Program-made: the position numbers and the translations under genes
Shown here: piece after piece, positions 1 to 6,138 of the stretch
How the letters are laid out: every line of letters begins with the position of its first letter
How positions within the stretch are numbered: the stretch's first letter is position 1
NCBI GenBank assembly: GCA_016285615.1
Contig: JAEERB010000102.1
Span: 1 to 8,577 of the forward strand
Reading direction: 5' to 3'
Length of the DNA stretch: 8,577 nt
From: Bacteroidales bacterium
GTDB taxonomy: Bacteria > Bacteroidota > Bacteroidia > Bacteroidales > WCHB1-69
The notes under the pieces: model-generated
What the model saw: only the letters and a program-made list of their open reading frames with translations
What the model was told of the DNA's origin: nothing
Databases searched by the model: none

Positions 1-2525
1 ACAGTGTCATGGACGGTGGCCGAAGTGCCACTAATATCTGTGTTATCTATACTAACAGTCGGAGGATAGTAATACAGCGCACCTGCGACGCTCAGGCGCG
101 GATAAGAGGAAATGCGCCCGGCCTCATCCACAAAATCAAGATTGCTCGTAAGTCCTCCGATTTCTCCAGAGAGAGAAATGGCGCTGTCAATTTCCACCTC
201 TGTTCCACTATCTTCTTTGGTGTATTGTTTCTGTGAAGAGGCAGTGCAACCATTACTCCAATAAGCAGTCACAGTGTAGGTGTATGTGCCATCGTCGCTT
301 AAATTGTCTTGCACAGTGGTGTTGGTCGTGGTGGCAATACTTTCATCGTTTCGGAACACTTGATAATGGTCCACCGTCCGCACATTGTCCACTGTGCCCT
401 TTATGCAAAATGAATAATTGTCTAAGAGTTCGTCCCAGGAAACTGAACCGTTGGAATGAATTCCGTAAATACATCCCTTTTGTGGCATAGACTGACTCGA
501 AAGAGGTATGCAGTATGTGTTGGCAGGAGCTTCCATATAGATACCAAACCAAAGTTCCTGGGTCGCGTCAACAGGTACAGGGGTGTTGAGCGTAATGGTG
601 TTCCAAGAGTTGGCGGTGATGGTGCTTATATTGATATCCTGTGACAGCACTAAAGTGCCTGGATCAAAGCCACCATTGGCTTTGCCTCCTTTATATACCA
701 CAGCCTTATAGACGGTAGCATCGCTAAGGGCATAGAAACTAATCTGGGTAAGTTCCTGATTGTGGTAGTTTAACAAATCGGTATCGCAGAAGCGTTGCAT
801 CATACTTACCTGATAATCGTCATAAAACCCATACATTAAATTAAGGTTCGCTGCCCATGTTAGAGTGTGTGGGTCGGCATTTATCACAGGTGTTTCCCAT
901 TGTAGGGTGATGTTTGTCTGATCTTCTGAAGAGAGACTTAGATTTGCAGGGGGTAGACAGGCGGGGTTGCTAGCGCAAAGGGCACCCGTAAGAGAAATGG
1001 TCTTTTCAAGAGTGCCTGAACTTAAAGTTACATATCCGTGTTCAATGTCATTGTTGTTGGCGGGTTGGTAGCGGATATACAGTGTGCCGCCCGTGCTGCT
1101 CAATGTTGTTGAGGTTGTGTAGTTGGTTCCATTGGTGCTGATGCGGAAGTTGCCCGTGACAGTGACTGTGATGGATGCATCGAGATGTGCCGCCAATACA
1201 GATACCGATTTGCTGTCACTTATGGATGTTCCTTCCTCGACAATAAAAGAGAGAGATTCGTTGTCAATGCGAATCATGGGTTGCGAAGCGTCTAGGCCAA
1301 CAATGGCGACATGATCCGAATTAAAGTCATACGGTCCTGGGTTTAAGAGCGATAGTGAATAGTAACCGTCGTAATTGCCTCCCCATCCCCAGTTGAAATG
1401 GAAGTTGTTTTGACTGTCGTAGCCATCGCAAACAAAAGCATGGCCGCCGTAAGAGCCTTGTCCTGCATAAATGAGTGGGCGCATATTGTCCAATTCCCCT
1501 TTCAGAAGCTCAATCCATTTGCTGTCACTAAAGTTGATTCTTCTTTTTAACGTGGCATCGCTGTATCCGAAATAGGTACGCAGTCCGTTCACAGCTTTGT
1601 TATCGTATGCGCCACTGCCGTTGGGACCGTACATCATTTCCACAGCCACACCACAATGATACATAAGTTTAGCAATCTCGTTAATCTGAGTACTCGTACT
1701 GTAATTGTCCAAAGCGAGCGGCATCAAAGAATAATCATAGGTTGTATTGGCAAAATTGACACTTAGTGAACCATAGCTGCCATAGCCTAGATAAGCAAAT
1801 TGGTCAGTATTGTAACTATAGCTGCCAATACCTCTCGATGGGTATTGCCAATAACGCATTATTTGAGCCATGGCGCAGGCTTCACAACCAGCGTAGGCAT
1901 GTCCGCCAGGACCGTTGGCGTCAGTAGGGCACCAGGAGTTGTAAGGAGAGTTCTGGTCCCATGTGGTTTCTATCAGAGGGGGAACACTTGTTCCTTTGCT
2001 GCCATTTTCTTGCACACCCGATTTTAAATTGTTCCATTTGATGGAGATAACAGGGTCAGACTGCAGATTTTGATCTACGACCGCTTTCACCAGTTGTTCA
2101 TAGTCATTGAGCCAACTGCGTACATTTGATGGAATATCTTTGGCGATGAAGTCATTATCGTAGGAGTAACCTAGGATAGGCTCAACACGGTCATCAGCGG
2201 CCACAATTACGAATCCTTTAGGCTGCAAGGCGAAAACATAGTAGCAAGTGATGGTATTGCCAGTGTTCTCGTCTGTCGTATAGCCGGTATAGACCAATTG
2301 CATCGTTTGCTCGCCTGTAATGCCCTTCTTTGTTCCGCTGCTTTGCGCCATAGTGCTATTCCCCAGCATAAAGGCCTTGCCTATATTCTGTGCTTGTTTT
2401 GACGATATATAGGTGGTCGACTCTTCCTGTGTTTGTGCGCATAGGGTGAGAGATGTAAATCCCAACAAAACACCCGCAACGAGAACGGAGATGAATCGCA
2501 ATAAATAAACGGTTATCTTTCTCAT
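1..2525 (-). CDS. Secreted C10-family (streptopain-like) cysteine protease with Ig-like and Fn3/jelly-roll tail, C-terminus cut by window edge
   Basis: Likely an exported papain-fold cysteine protease. The frame is open from ATG at 2525 to the left edge with no stop (841 full codons), so the 3' end lies outside the window. Residues 1-30 are a signal peptide ending LCA, cut before Gln31. Residues 31-175 resemble the SpeB-type inhibitory propeptide (GFVIVAADDRV at 104-114, EPILGYS at 115-121). The catalytic domain is about 182-412: nucleophile Cys214 in AGCEACAMAQIMRYWQYP, His362 in GGHAFVCDGY, and Asn378/Trp379 in NWGWGG, matching streptopain and Prevotella interpain. An Ig-like beta-sandwich follows (about 416-510). 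An Fn3 fold then starts at 524 (LPPANL), is interrupted by a jelly-roll-like segment (about 552-713), and resumes at 719 (DHYQVFRNDE). The last 75 residues are unrecognised. A type IX secretion tail may follow but is not seen. It begins 20 nt after the fibre gene, suggesting one operon. Family assignment is secure; substrate is unknown. Confidence 0.93.
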   Translation of the reverse strand, partial: MRKITVYLLRFISVLVAGVLLGFTSLTLCAQTQEESTTYISSKQAQNIGKAFMLGNSTMAQSSGTKKGITGEQTMQLVYTGYTTDENTGNTITCYYVFALQPKGFVIVAADDRVEPILGYSYDNDFIAKDIPSNVRSWLNDYEQLVKAVVDQNLQSDPVISIKWNNLKSGVQENGSKGTSVPPLIETTWDQNSPYNSWCPTDANGPGGHAYAGCEACAMAQIMRYWQYPSRGIGSYSYNTDQFAYLGYGSYGSLSVNFANTTYDYSLMPLALDNYSTSTQINEIAKLMYHCGVAVEMMYGPNGSGAYDNKAVNGLRTYFGYSDATLKRRINFSDSKWIELLKGELDNMRPLIYAGQGSYGGHAFVCDGYDSQNNFHFNWGWGGNYDGYYSLSLLNPGPYDFNSDHVAIVGLDASQPMIRIDNESLSFIVEEGTSISDSKSVSVLAAHLDASITVTVTGNFRISTNGTNYTTSTTLSSTGGTLYIRYQPANNNDIEHGYVTLSSGTLEKTISLTGALCASNPACLPPANLSLSSEDQTNITLQWETPVINADPHTLTWAANLNLMYGFYDDYQVSMMQRFCDTDLLNYHNQELTQISFYALSDATVYKAVVYKGGKANGGFDPGTLVLSQDINISTITANSWNTITLNTPVPVDATQELWFGIYMEAPANTYCIPLSSQSMPQKGCIYGIHSNGSVSWDELLDNYSFCIKGTVDNVRTVDHYQVFRNDESIATTTNTTVQDNLSDDGTYTYTVTAYWSNGCTASSQKQYTKEDSGTEVEIDSAISLSGEIGGLTSNLDFVDEAGRISSYPRLSVAGALYYYPPTVSIDNTDISGTSATVHDT

Positions 2526-2545
2526 AACACAAAGGTGATTTTAGA

Positions 2546-5047
2546 TTAGTACCAATACACGAAAGTGACTTTATCGTTGGCCTTTAATGCATAACCGTGA
2601 TTGTTGGTTGCGGTGTAATGTATCTGTTTGTGATTGTTGTTATCGATATTCAGTACGCCATTACGGTCACTGCCTGCCATGACCCCGTTAATGTAGCAAC
2701 GAATAATGCCTGTTGGTGAGGGCTCGTGTTGCAAAGTGAAAGTCGTTTGGCCGGCGGTGGTTGAAAATGTCTCCTGCTCCATATTTATATTCAGCGTGTT
2801 AACCAGTTCGGATAGGGTGCTTAGACTCTGTTTCAGATCTCGAATGGAATCTTTCATTTCATTCAATTCCGTGCGTAGGGCATTGAGAGAAGCAATGTCG
2901 GCTTGAATGGTTTGCAGGTCTGCCGAAACCAAATAGCCTTTGTCGTTAGTGAACGCACTAACATTAGTGGGAACCGTTGGAATAGTGGGAGTATTCTGGA
3001 TTTCCGAATAGTTGTAGGTGGGTTTTGTGGCTGCTTTAGCCCAGGCGGAAATGGTCGGGTCGGTTTCGGTGGTAAGGTAGCCCTTGTCGTTAGTGAATGC
3101 ACTAACATTTGTGGGAACCGTTGGAATGGTGGGGGTATTGCTCAAGTCGTTGTAATTGCCACTGGTGGCAACGGCTGCCAAGTCGGGCACGGTAGGGATA
3201 GTAGGTGTATTTTGTATTTCCGAGTAGTCATATACTGGTTTGTTGGCCTCTTTAGCCCAGGCAGAAACAGTCGGGTCGGTCTCGGTGGTAAGGTAGCCCT
3301 TATCGTTAGTGAATGCACTGACATTAGTGGGAACCGTAGGAATAGTGGGGGTATTGCTCAAGTCGTTGTAATTACCACTGGTGGCTACCGTTGACAAAGT
3401 TGGCGTATTTTTAATTTCCGAATAATTGTAAGTAGGTTTTGTGGCAGCTTTAGCCCAGGCAGAAACGGTTGGGTCGGTTTCGGTGGTAAGGTAGCCCTTG
3501 TCATTGTTAAAGGCGCTTACATTTGCGGGGATTTGTGGTATTTGCGGGCGGTTTTGCAAATCGTTATAATTACCACTGGTGGCAACGGCTGCCAAGTCGG
3601 GCACGGTAGGGATAGTGGGTGTATTTTGTATTTCCGAGTAATCATATACTGGTTTGTTGGCCTCTTTAGCCCATGCCGAAATAGTTGGGTCGGTCTCAGT
3701 ATAGGAAGTCAGGTAGTGGGCGTCGTTTTCAAAGGCGCTCACTTTGGTAGGAATATTGGCCGCTTCTTGAACATCAGCCTCAGTGAGGAAACCCATATCA
3801 TTGTTCAGTTCGCTCAACTTTGTGGGGACCGTAGGAATGGTGGGAGTATTGCTCAAATCGTTGTAATTGCCACTGGTGGCAACGGCTGCCAGGTCGGGCA
3901 CGGTAGGGATAGTCGGTGTGTTTTGTATTTCCGAGTAATCGTACACTGGCTTGTTGGCCTCTTTAGCCCATGCAGAAATGGTCGGATCTGTTTCCGTAGT
4001 AAGATAGCCCTTGTCGTTTGTAAAAGCACTGACATTAGTGGGAACCGTAGGAATAGTGGGTGTATTCTTAATTTCCGAATAGTTGTAGGTGGGTTTTGTA
4101 GCAGCTTTTGCCCATGCAGAAACGGTCGGATCTGTTTCCGTAGTAAGATAGCCCTTGTCGTTAGTAAAAGCACTGACATTAGTGGGAACCGTTGGAATAG
4201 TGGGCGTATTCTTAATTTCCGAATAGTTGTAGGTGGGTTTTGTTGCAGCTTTAGCCCATGCGGAAATGGTCGGGTCGGTTTCAGTGGTAAGGTATCCCTT
4301 ATCGTTGGTGAACGCACTAACATTAGTGGGAACCGTTGGAATAGTGGGCGTATTCTTAATCTCCGAATAGTTGTAGGTGGGTTTTGTGGCAGCTTTGGCC
4401 CACGCCGAAACAGTTGGGTCGGTCTCAGTGGTGAGATATCCCTTGTCGTTGTTAAAAGCACTTACATTTGCAGGAATCTGCGGTATCTGCGGGCGGTTTT
4501 GCAAGTCGTTGTAATTACCACTGGTGGCAACGGCTGCCAGGTCGGGCAGGGTAGGAATCGTTGGCGTGTTTTGAATTTCCGAATAGTCGTATTGCGGTTT
4601 GTTGGCCTCTTTAGCCCATGCCGAAACAGAGGGGTCCGTCTCGGTGTAATTGCCAGTAGCGTTGGCATATTGGGCATAAGGCACGCTCAGCAGTTGCTGC
4701 ACGGTAGTCAGTGTGCCTTTGTCGCCGAGGTTGGTTTCCACACGCACAAAGTAGGGACCGCTGCCCCAATCTATGTCGGAAAAACTGCCCGAGGTTACGG
4801 TGCCACCACCAATCAGCAGCGTCATCAAGCCATTGGCGTTGGTTTGGGCGTGATGGGTTTCGACATAAACGGCATCGCTCGATTCTCCGCCTTGCAATAG
4901 AGATATGGTCACCATCACATCGGTGTTCTTCAGCAAGTTGTTACTGTTGTCACGTACGACAGACTGATAGGTGAATTGTTGCGGTGCCTGTGCCATAACA
5001 GCCGTGGCGACTATTAACAGAAATATTGTTGCAAGGATTCTTTTCAT
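2546..5047 (-). CDS. Secreted fibre-like protein: Bacteroidetes N-terminal domain, nine modular repeats, coiled coil, C-terminal tip domain
   Basis: An 833-residue exported protein of unknown function. Residues 1-19 are a signal peptide (MKRILATIFLLIVATAVMA) cut before Gln20. Residues 22-130 match a domain widespread at the N-terminus of secreted Bacteroidetes proteins (QQFTYQSVVRD ... YFVRVETN ... LLSVPYAQYA). Residues 135-706 are nine repeats beginning TETDP(T/S)xSAWAK and ending NDKGYL or a variant, like repeats in phage and Bacteroidetes tail fibres. Residues 711-752 have hydrophobics at 711, 714, 718, 721, 724, 728, 731, 735, 738, 742, 745, 749 and 752, a coiled coil with one stutter. 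Residues 757-833 form a small beta-rich tip (TTFTLQHEPSPTGIIRCYINGV ... DKVTFVYWY). The overall plan suggests a trimeric fibre, which is inference. There is no lipobox, beta-barrel anchor or visible T9SS tail, so attachment is unclear. The frame is open upstream to 5188, but ATG 5047 is chosen because the signal peptide starts there and the upstream stretch is low-complexity repeat. The C10 protease follows after 20 nt. Confidence 0.9.
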   Translation of the reverse strand: MKRILATIFLLIVATAVMAQAPQQFTYQSVVRDNSNNLLKNTDVMVTISLLQGGESSDAVYVETHHAQTNANGLMTLLIGGGTVTSGSFSDIDWGSGPYFVRVETNLGDKGTLTTVQQLLSVPYAQYANATGNYTETDPSVSAWAKEANKPQYDYSEIQNTPTIPTLPDLAAVATSGNYNDLQNRPQIPQIPANVSAFNNDKGYLTTETDPTVSAWAKAATKPTYNYSEIKNTPTIPTVPTNVSAFTNDKGYLTTETDPTISAWAKAATKPTYNYSEIKNTPTIPTVPTNVSAFTNDKGYLTTETDPTVSAWAKAATKPTYNYSEIKNTPTIPTVPTNVSAFTNDKGYLTTETDPTISAWAKEANKPVYDYSEIQNTPTIPTVPDLAAVATSGNYNDLSNTPTIPTVPTKLSELNNDMGFLTEADVQEAANIPTKVSAFENDAHYLTSYTETDPTISAWAKEANKPVYDYSEIQNTPTIPTVPDLAAVATSGNYNDLQNRPQIPQIPANVSAFNNDKGYLTTETDPTVSAWAKAATKPTYNYSEIKNTPTLSTVATSGNYNDLSNTPTIPTVPTNVSAFTNDKGYLTTETDPTVSAWAKEANKPVYDYSEIQNTPTIPTVPDLAAVATSGNYNDLSNTPTIPTVPTNVSAFTNDKGYLTTETDPTISAWAKAATKPTYNYSEIQNTPTIPTVPTNVSAFTNDKGYLVSADLQTIQADIASLNALRTELNEMKDSIRDLKQSLSTLSELVNTLNINMEQETFSTTAGQTTFTLQHEPSPTGIIRCYINGVMAGSDRNGVLNIDNNNHKQIHYTATNNHGYALKANDKVTFVYWY
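2930..4645 (-). repeat. Nine in-frame coding repeats (48, 66, 72 or 99 codons) of the fibre gene
   Basis: Units in transcription order: U1 4645-4430 (72 codons), U2 4429-4286 (48), U3 4285-4142 (48), U4 4141-3998 (48), U5 3997-3701 (99), U6 3700-3485 (72), U7 3484-3287 (66), U8 3286-3071 (72), U9 3070-2930 (47). The 48-codon form is TETDPTxSAWAK...YSEIKNTPTIPTVP plus TNVSAFTNDKGYLT. The 72-codon form adds exactly 24 residues (DLAAVATSGNYNDLxNxPxIPxxP), so the basic step is 24 residues. U5 has an extra divergent 27-residue segment (EADVQEAANIPTKVSAFEND...). U7 carries a shortened form of the added block. Neighbouring units are nearly identical in DNA and differ mostly at synonymous positions, which points to repeated duplication followed by drift. 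Confidence 0.95.
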
Positions 5048-5057
5048 ATTGTTGGTG

Positions 5058-5069
5058 TTTATTGGGTTA
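5058..5069 (-). promoter_or_regulatory. Leader 12-mer TAACCCAATAAA before the fibre gene
   Basis: TAACCCAATAAA on the minus strand, 10 nt before the fibre start codon. The same 12-mer stands 13 nt before the sigma-factor start (5879-5890). There is no good Shine-Dalgarno sequence here, which is usual in Bacteroidetes. The repeat is seen directly. Its role as a translation or leader element is inferred. Confidence 0.4.
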
Positions 5070-5082
5070 TGAAATTTGGCAG

Positions 5083-5102
5083 AGGCGCACGGCCGTGCGC
5101 CT
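5083..5102. repeat. Perfect 20-bp palindrome in the fibre-gene leader
   Basis: AGGCGCACGG followed directly by its exact reverse complement, centred between 5092 and 5093, with 16 of 20 bases G or C in an otherwise AT-rich gap. It ends about 35 nt before the fibre ATG. There is no T-run on either side, so it does not look like a terminator. It may be a dimeric-protein operator, an mRNA hairpin in the 5' leader, or a copy of a dispersed palindromic element. The sequence alone does not decide between these. Confidence 0.85.
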
Positions 5103-5121
5103 GTACTAAATATCGTCTTCT

Positions 5122-5163
5122 TTGTTCTCTGTTCTTTGTTCTTTGAATTTTGAATTCTAAATT
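5122..5163 (-). repeat. Degenerate heptamer tandem array (six units)
   Basis: Six consecutive 7-bp units. On the minus strand, in order from 5163 to 5122, they read AATTTAG, AATTCAA, AATTCAA, AGAACAA, AGAACAG, AGAACAA. The 7-bp step is not a multiple of three, and the array lies upstream of the fibre start, so it is not coding. A second array with the same step but different sequence stands at 6110-6137. Confidence 0.8.
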
Positions 5164-5185
5164 TCCTCGTTTGCGGTATTCTCTG

Positions 5186-5193
5186 CAAAAATA
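5186..5193 (-). promoter_or_regulatory. Candidate -7 promoter element (TATTTTTG) for the fibre/protease operon
   Basis: TATTTTTG fits the Bacteroidetes -7 consensus TAnnTTTG. It lies just downstream of the sigma-gene terminator-like hairpin. Transcription would start near 5179, giving a leader of about 130 nt that contains the heptamer array, the palindrome and the 12-mer. No clear -33 TTG element is seen at the usual distance upstream, so this is a half match. Confidence 0.4.
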
Positions 5194-5225
5194 ATAAAAA
5201 TCAATGTGAATAAGTATAAACATAA

Positions 5226-5258
5226 ACAGCCGACAAGTGTTTTACACCCGCCGGCTGT
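5226..5258 (-). terminator. Terminator-like hairpin after the sigma-factor gene
   Basis: On the minus strand, ACAGCCG pairs with CGGCTGT (7 bp, 5258-5252 with 5232-5226), and an inner GTGT/ACAC stem closes around AAA. It begins 22 nt after the sigma-factor stop codon and is followed by TTTATGTTTAT, an imperfect T-rich tract. It probably separates the sigma gene from the fibre operon. Some read-through is possible because the T-run is broken. Confidence 0.6.
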
Positions 5259-5280
5259 CAGACAATTCATAAAATAACGA

Positions 5281-5865
5281 TTACGACAAAATCACATTCT
5301 TCTCTTGGATGAGTTTGCGTAGGTTGATTAGCGCGTAGCGCATTCTGCCCAGTGCCGTGTTGATGCTGACATTCGTCAATTCGGCAATGTCTTTAAAGCT
5401 GATATCTTGATAGATACGCATCTCTAACACTTCACGTTGCTCTTTGGGCAAGTACTGTAGCAGATGGCGGGCATCGCGGTGTATCTGCTCGGTAATCATC
5501 TTCTGCTCAATGGAAGGCTCGTTGCCATAGACGAAGTCGAAGATGTCGAACTCGCCGTTGGTCTCCACCGCAGGCATGCGCTGCATTTTGCGGTAGTAGT
5601 CAATCTTGAGGTTGTTGGCAATACGCATCACCCACTGCACGAATTTGCCCTCTTCCTTGTATGTGCCGGCACGTAACGTGTTGATGACCTTGATAAAGGT
5701 GTCTTGGAAAATGTCCTCAGCCAACTCACGATTCTTGACAGAAAGCAGAATGTAAGAAAATACTTTCTTCTGATGACGGAGAATTAAAGTCTTTAATGCT
5801 GCTTCATCACCTTCTAAATAACGAGCAATCAAATCGTTATCGCTCAAACTGGCTATCGTTTTCAT
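5281..5865 (-). CDS. ECF-type sigma-70 family RNA polymerase sigma factor
   Basis: A 194-residue alternative sigma factor that would direct core RNA polymerase to a specific promoter set. Region 2 is about residues 23-95: AEDIFQDTFIKV (49-60) is the core-binding helix 2.2, and FVQWVMRIANNLKIDYYRK (75-93) is the -10-reading part. A linker (96-133) leads to region 4 (about 134-187), with LPKEQREVLEMRIYQDISFKDIAELTNVSINTALGRMRYAL containing the helix-turn-helix. The length is normal for ECF factors, and there is no extra C-terminal domain. ATG 5865 gives a proper N-terminus (MKTIASLSDNDLIARYLEGD). No anti-sigma gene or FecR-like partner lies on either side. The downstream neighbour is a secreted fibre gene beyond a terminator-like hairpin. 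The gene therefore looks monocistronic, and its control and target promoters cannot be read from the window. Confidence 0.93.
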   Translation of the reverse strand: MKTIASLSDNDLIARYLEGDEAALKTLILRHQKKVFSYILLSVKNRELAEDIFQDTFIKVINTLRAGTYKEEGKFVQWVMRIANNLKIDYYRKMQRMPAVETNGEFDIFDFVYGNEPSIEQKMITEQIHRDARHLLQYLPKEQREVLEMRIYQDISFKDIAELTNVSINTALGRMRYALINLRKLIQEKNVILS

Positions 5866-5878
5866 AAAGCCCCCTTTC

Positions 5879-5890
5879 TTTATTGGGTTA
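5879..5890 (-). promoter_or_regulatory. Leader 12-mer TAACCCAATAAA before the sigma-factor gene
   Basis: Identical to the 12-mer at 5058-5069 and similarly placed, 13 nt before the start codon. It is followed by AAAGGGGG, a possible weak ribosome-binding stretch about 4 nt from the ATG. Function is inferred from the repeated position only. Confidence 0.4.
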
Positions 5891-5965
5891 ATAATAAAAA
5901 AGGTAAAGTTTTATTCGATAGCGCTCCTCCTATGTTTTAAAGGGTTATTAGGTGATTATTTGGGG

Positions 5966-5973
5966 CAAAATTA
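5966..5973 (-). promoter_or_regulatory. Candidate -7 promoter element (TAATTTTG) for the sigma-factor gene
   Basis: TAATTTTG matches TAnnTTTG, about 100 nt before the sigma-factor ATG. The predicted start near 5959 gives a leader of roughly 93 nt. No convincing -33 element is seen, so confidence is moderate. Confidence 0.4.
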
Positions 5974-6065
5974 CTAATAAAAATGTTTACGCTCGGCCGT
6001 TTTTAGCGAAAAAAATCAATTAATTTTTATAACTAACTGATTTTCAGTCAGAAAAATTTTATAAT

Positions 6066-6091
6066 AAAAAGCATGCTGGATGTCACAGCAT
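6066..6091 (-). terminator. Candidate intrinsic terminator after rfbB
   Basis: On the minus strand, ATGCTG (6091-6086) pairs with CAGCAT (6078-6073) around a 7-nt loop. It is followed by GC and then TTTTTATTAT. The stem is short (6 bp), but the T-tract is well placed, and the hairpin begins about 47 nt after the rfbB stop. Confidence 0.5.
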
Positions 6092-6109
6092 AGATGCAAT
6101 CCGGCATCT

Positions 6110-6137
6110 CTCCACTCTCCACTCTCCGTTCTCCACT
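6110..6137 (-). repeat. Heptamer tandem array (four units) next to the rfbB stop
   Basis: Four consecutive 7-bp units, on the minus strand AGTGGAG, AACGGAG, AGTGGAG, AGTGGAG, with further AG-rich sequence beyond. The array starts one base after the rfbB stop codon (6141-6139). It is purine-rich on the transcribed-sense strand, as is the array at 5122-5163. Confidence 0.8.
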
Positions 6138-6138
6138 C

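Noticed and set aside
9..644. Several short plus- and minus-strand open frames near the left edge
   Set aside because: They overlap the continuous, domain-supported reading frame of the C10 protease and have no recognisable features of their own.
2930..4645. CRISPR-like or non-coding tandem repeat
   Set aside because: Repeat units are multiples of three, contiguous, and stay in one open frame with mainly synonymous differences, so they are coding repeats.
3533..4900. A 455-codon open frame on the plus strand opposite the fibre gene
   Set aside because: It is antisense to the coding repeats and is open only because the repeat codons lack stops in that frame. The translation is Cys/Arg/Gly-rich without recognisable domains, and shorter antisense frames nearby show the same effect.
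2546..5047. Phage or prophage tail-fibre gene
   Set aside because: The repeats resemble tail fibres, but the protein has a signal peptide and a Bacteroidetes secreted N-terminal domain. No other phage gene, integrase or att site is seen.
5048..5188. Longer fibre protein starting at ATG 5188 (47 more residues)
   Set aside because: The extra stretch translates the heptamer array and the palindrome into basic low-complexity sequence and would bury the signal peptide beginning at 5047.
5926..5931. AGGAGG on the minus strand upstream of the sigma gene as a ribosome-binding site
   Set aside because: It is about 60 nt from the sigma ATG, and no start codon follows at a usable distance. Bacteroidetes rarely depend on such sites.
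6036..6048. Small inverted repeat ACTGA-TTT-TCAGT as a second terminator
   Set aside because: Stem of only 5 A/T-rich pairs; the hairpin at 6066-6091 is better placed after rfbB.
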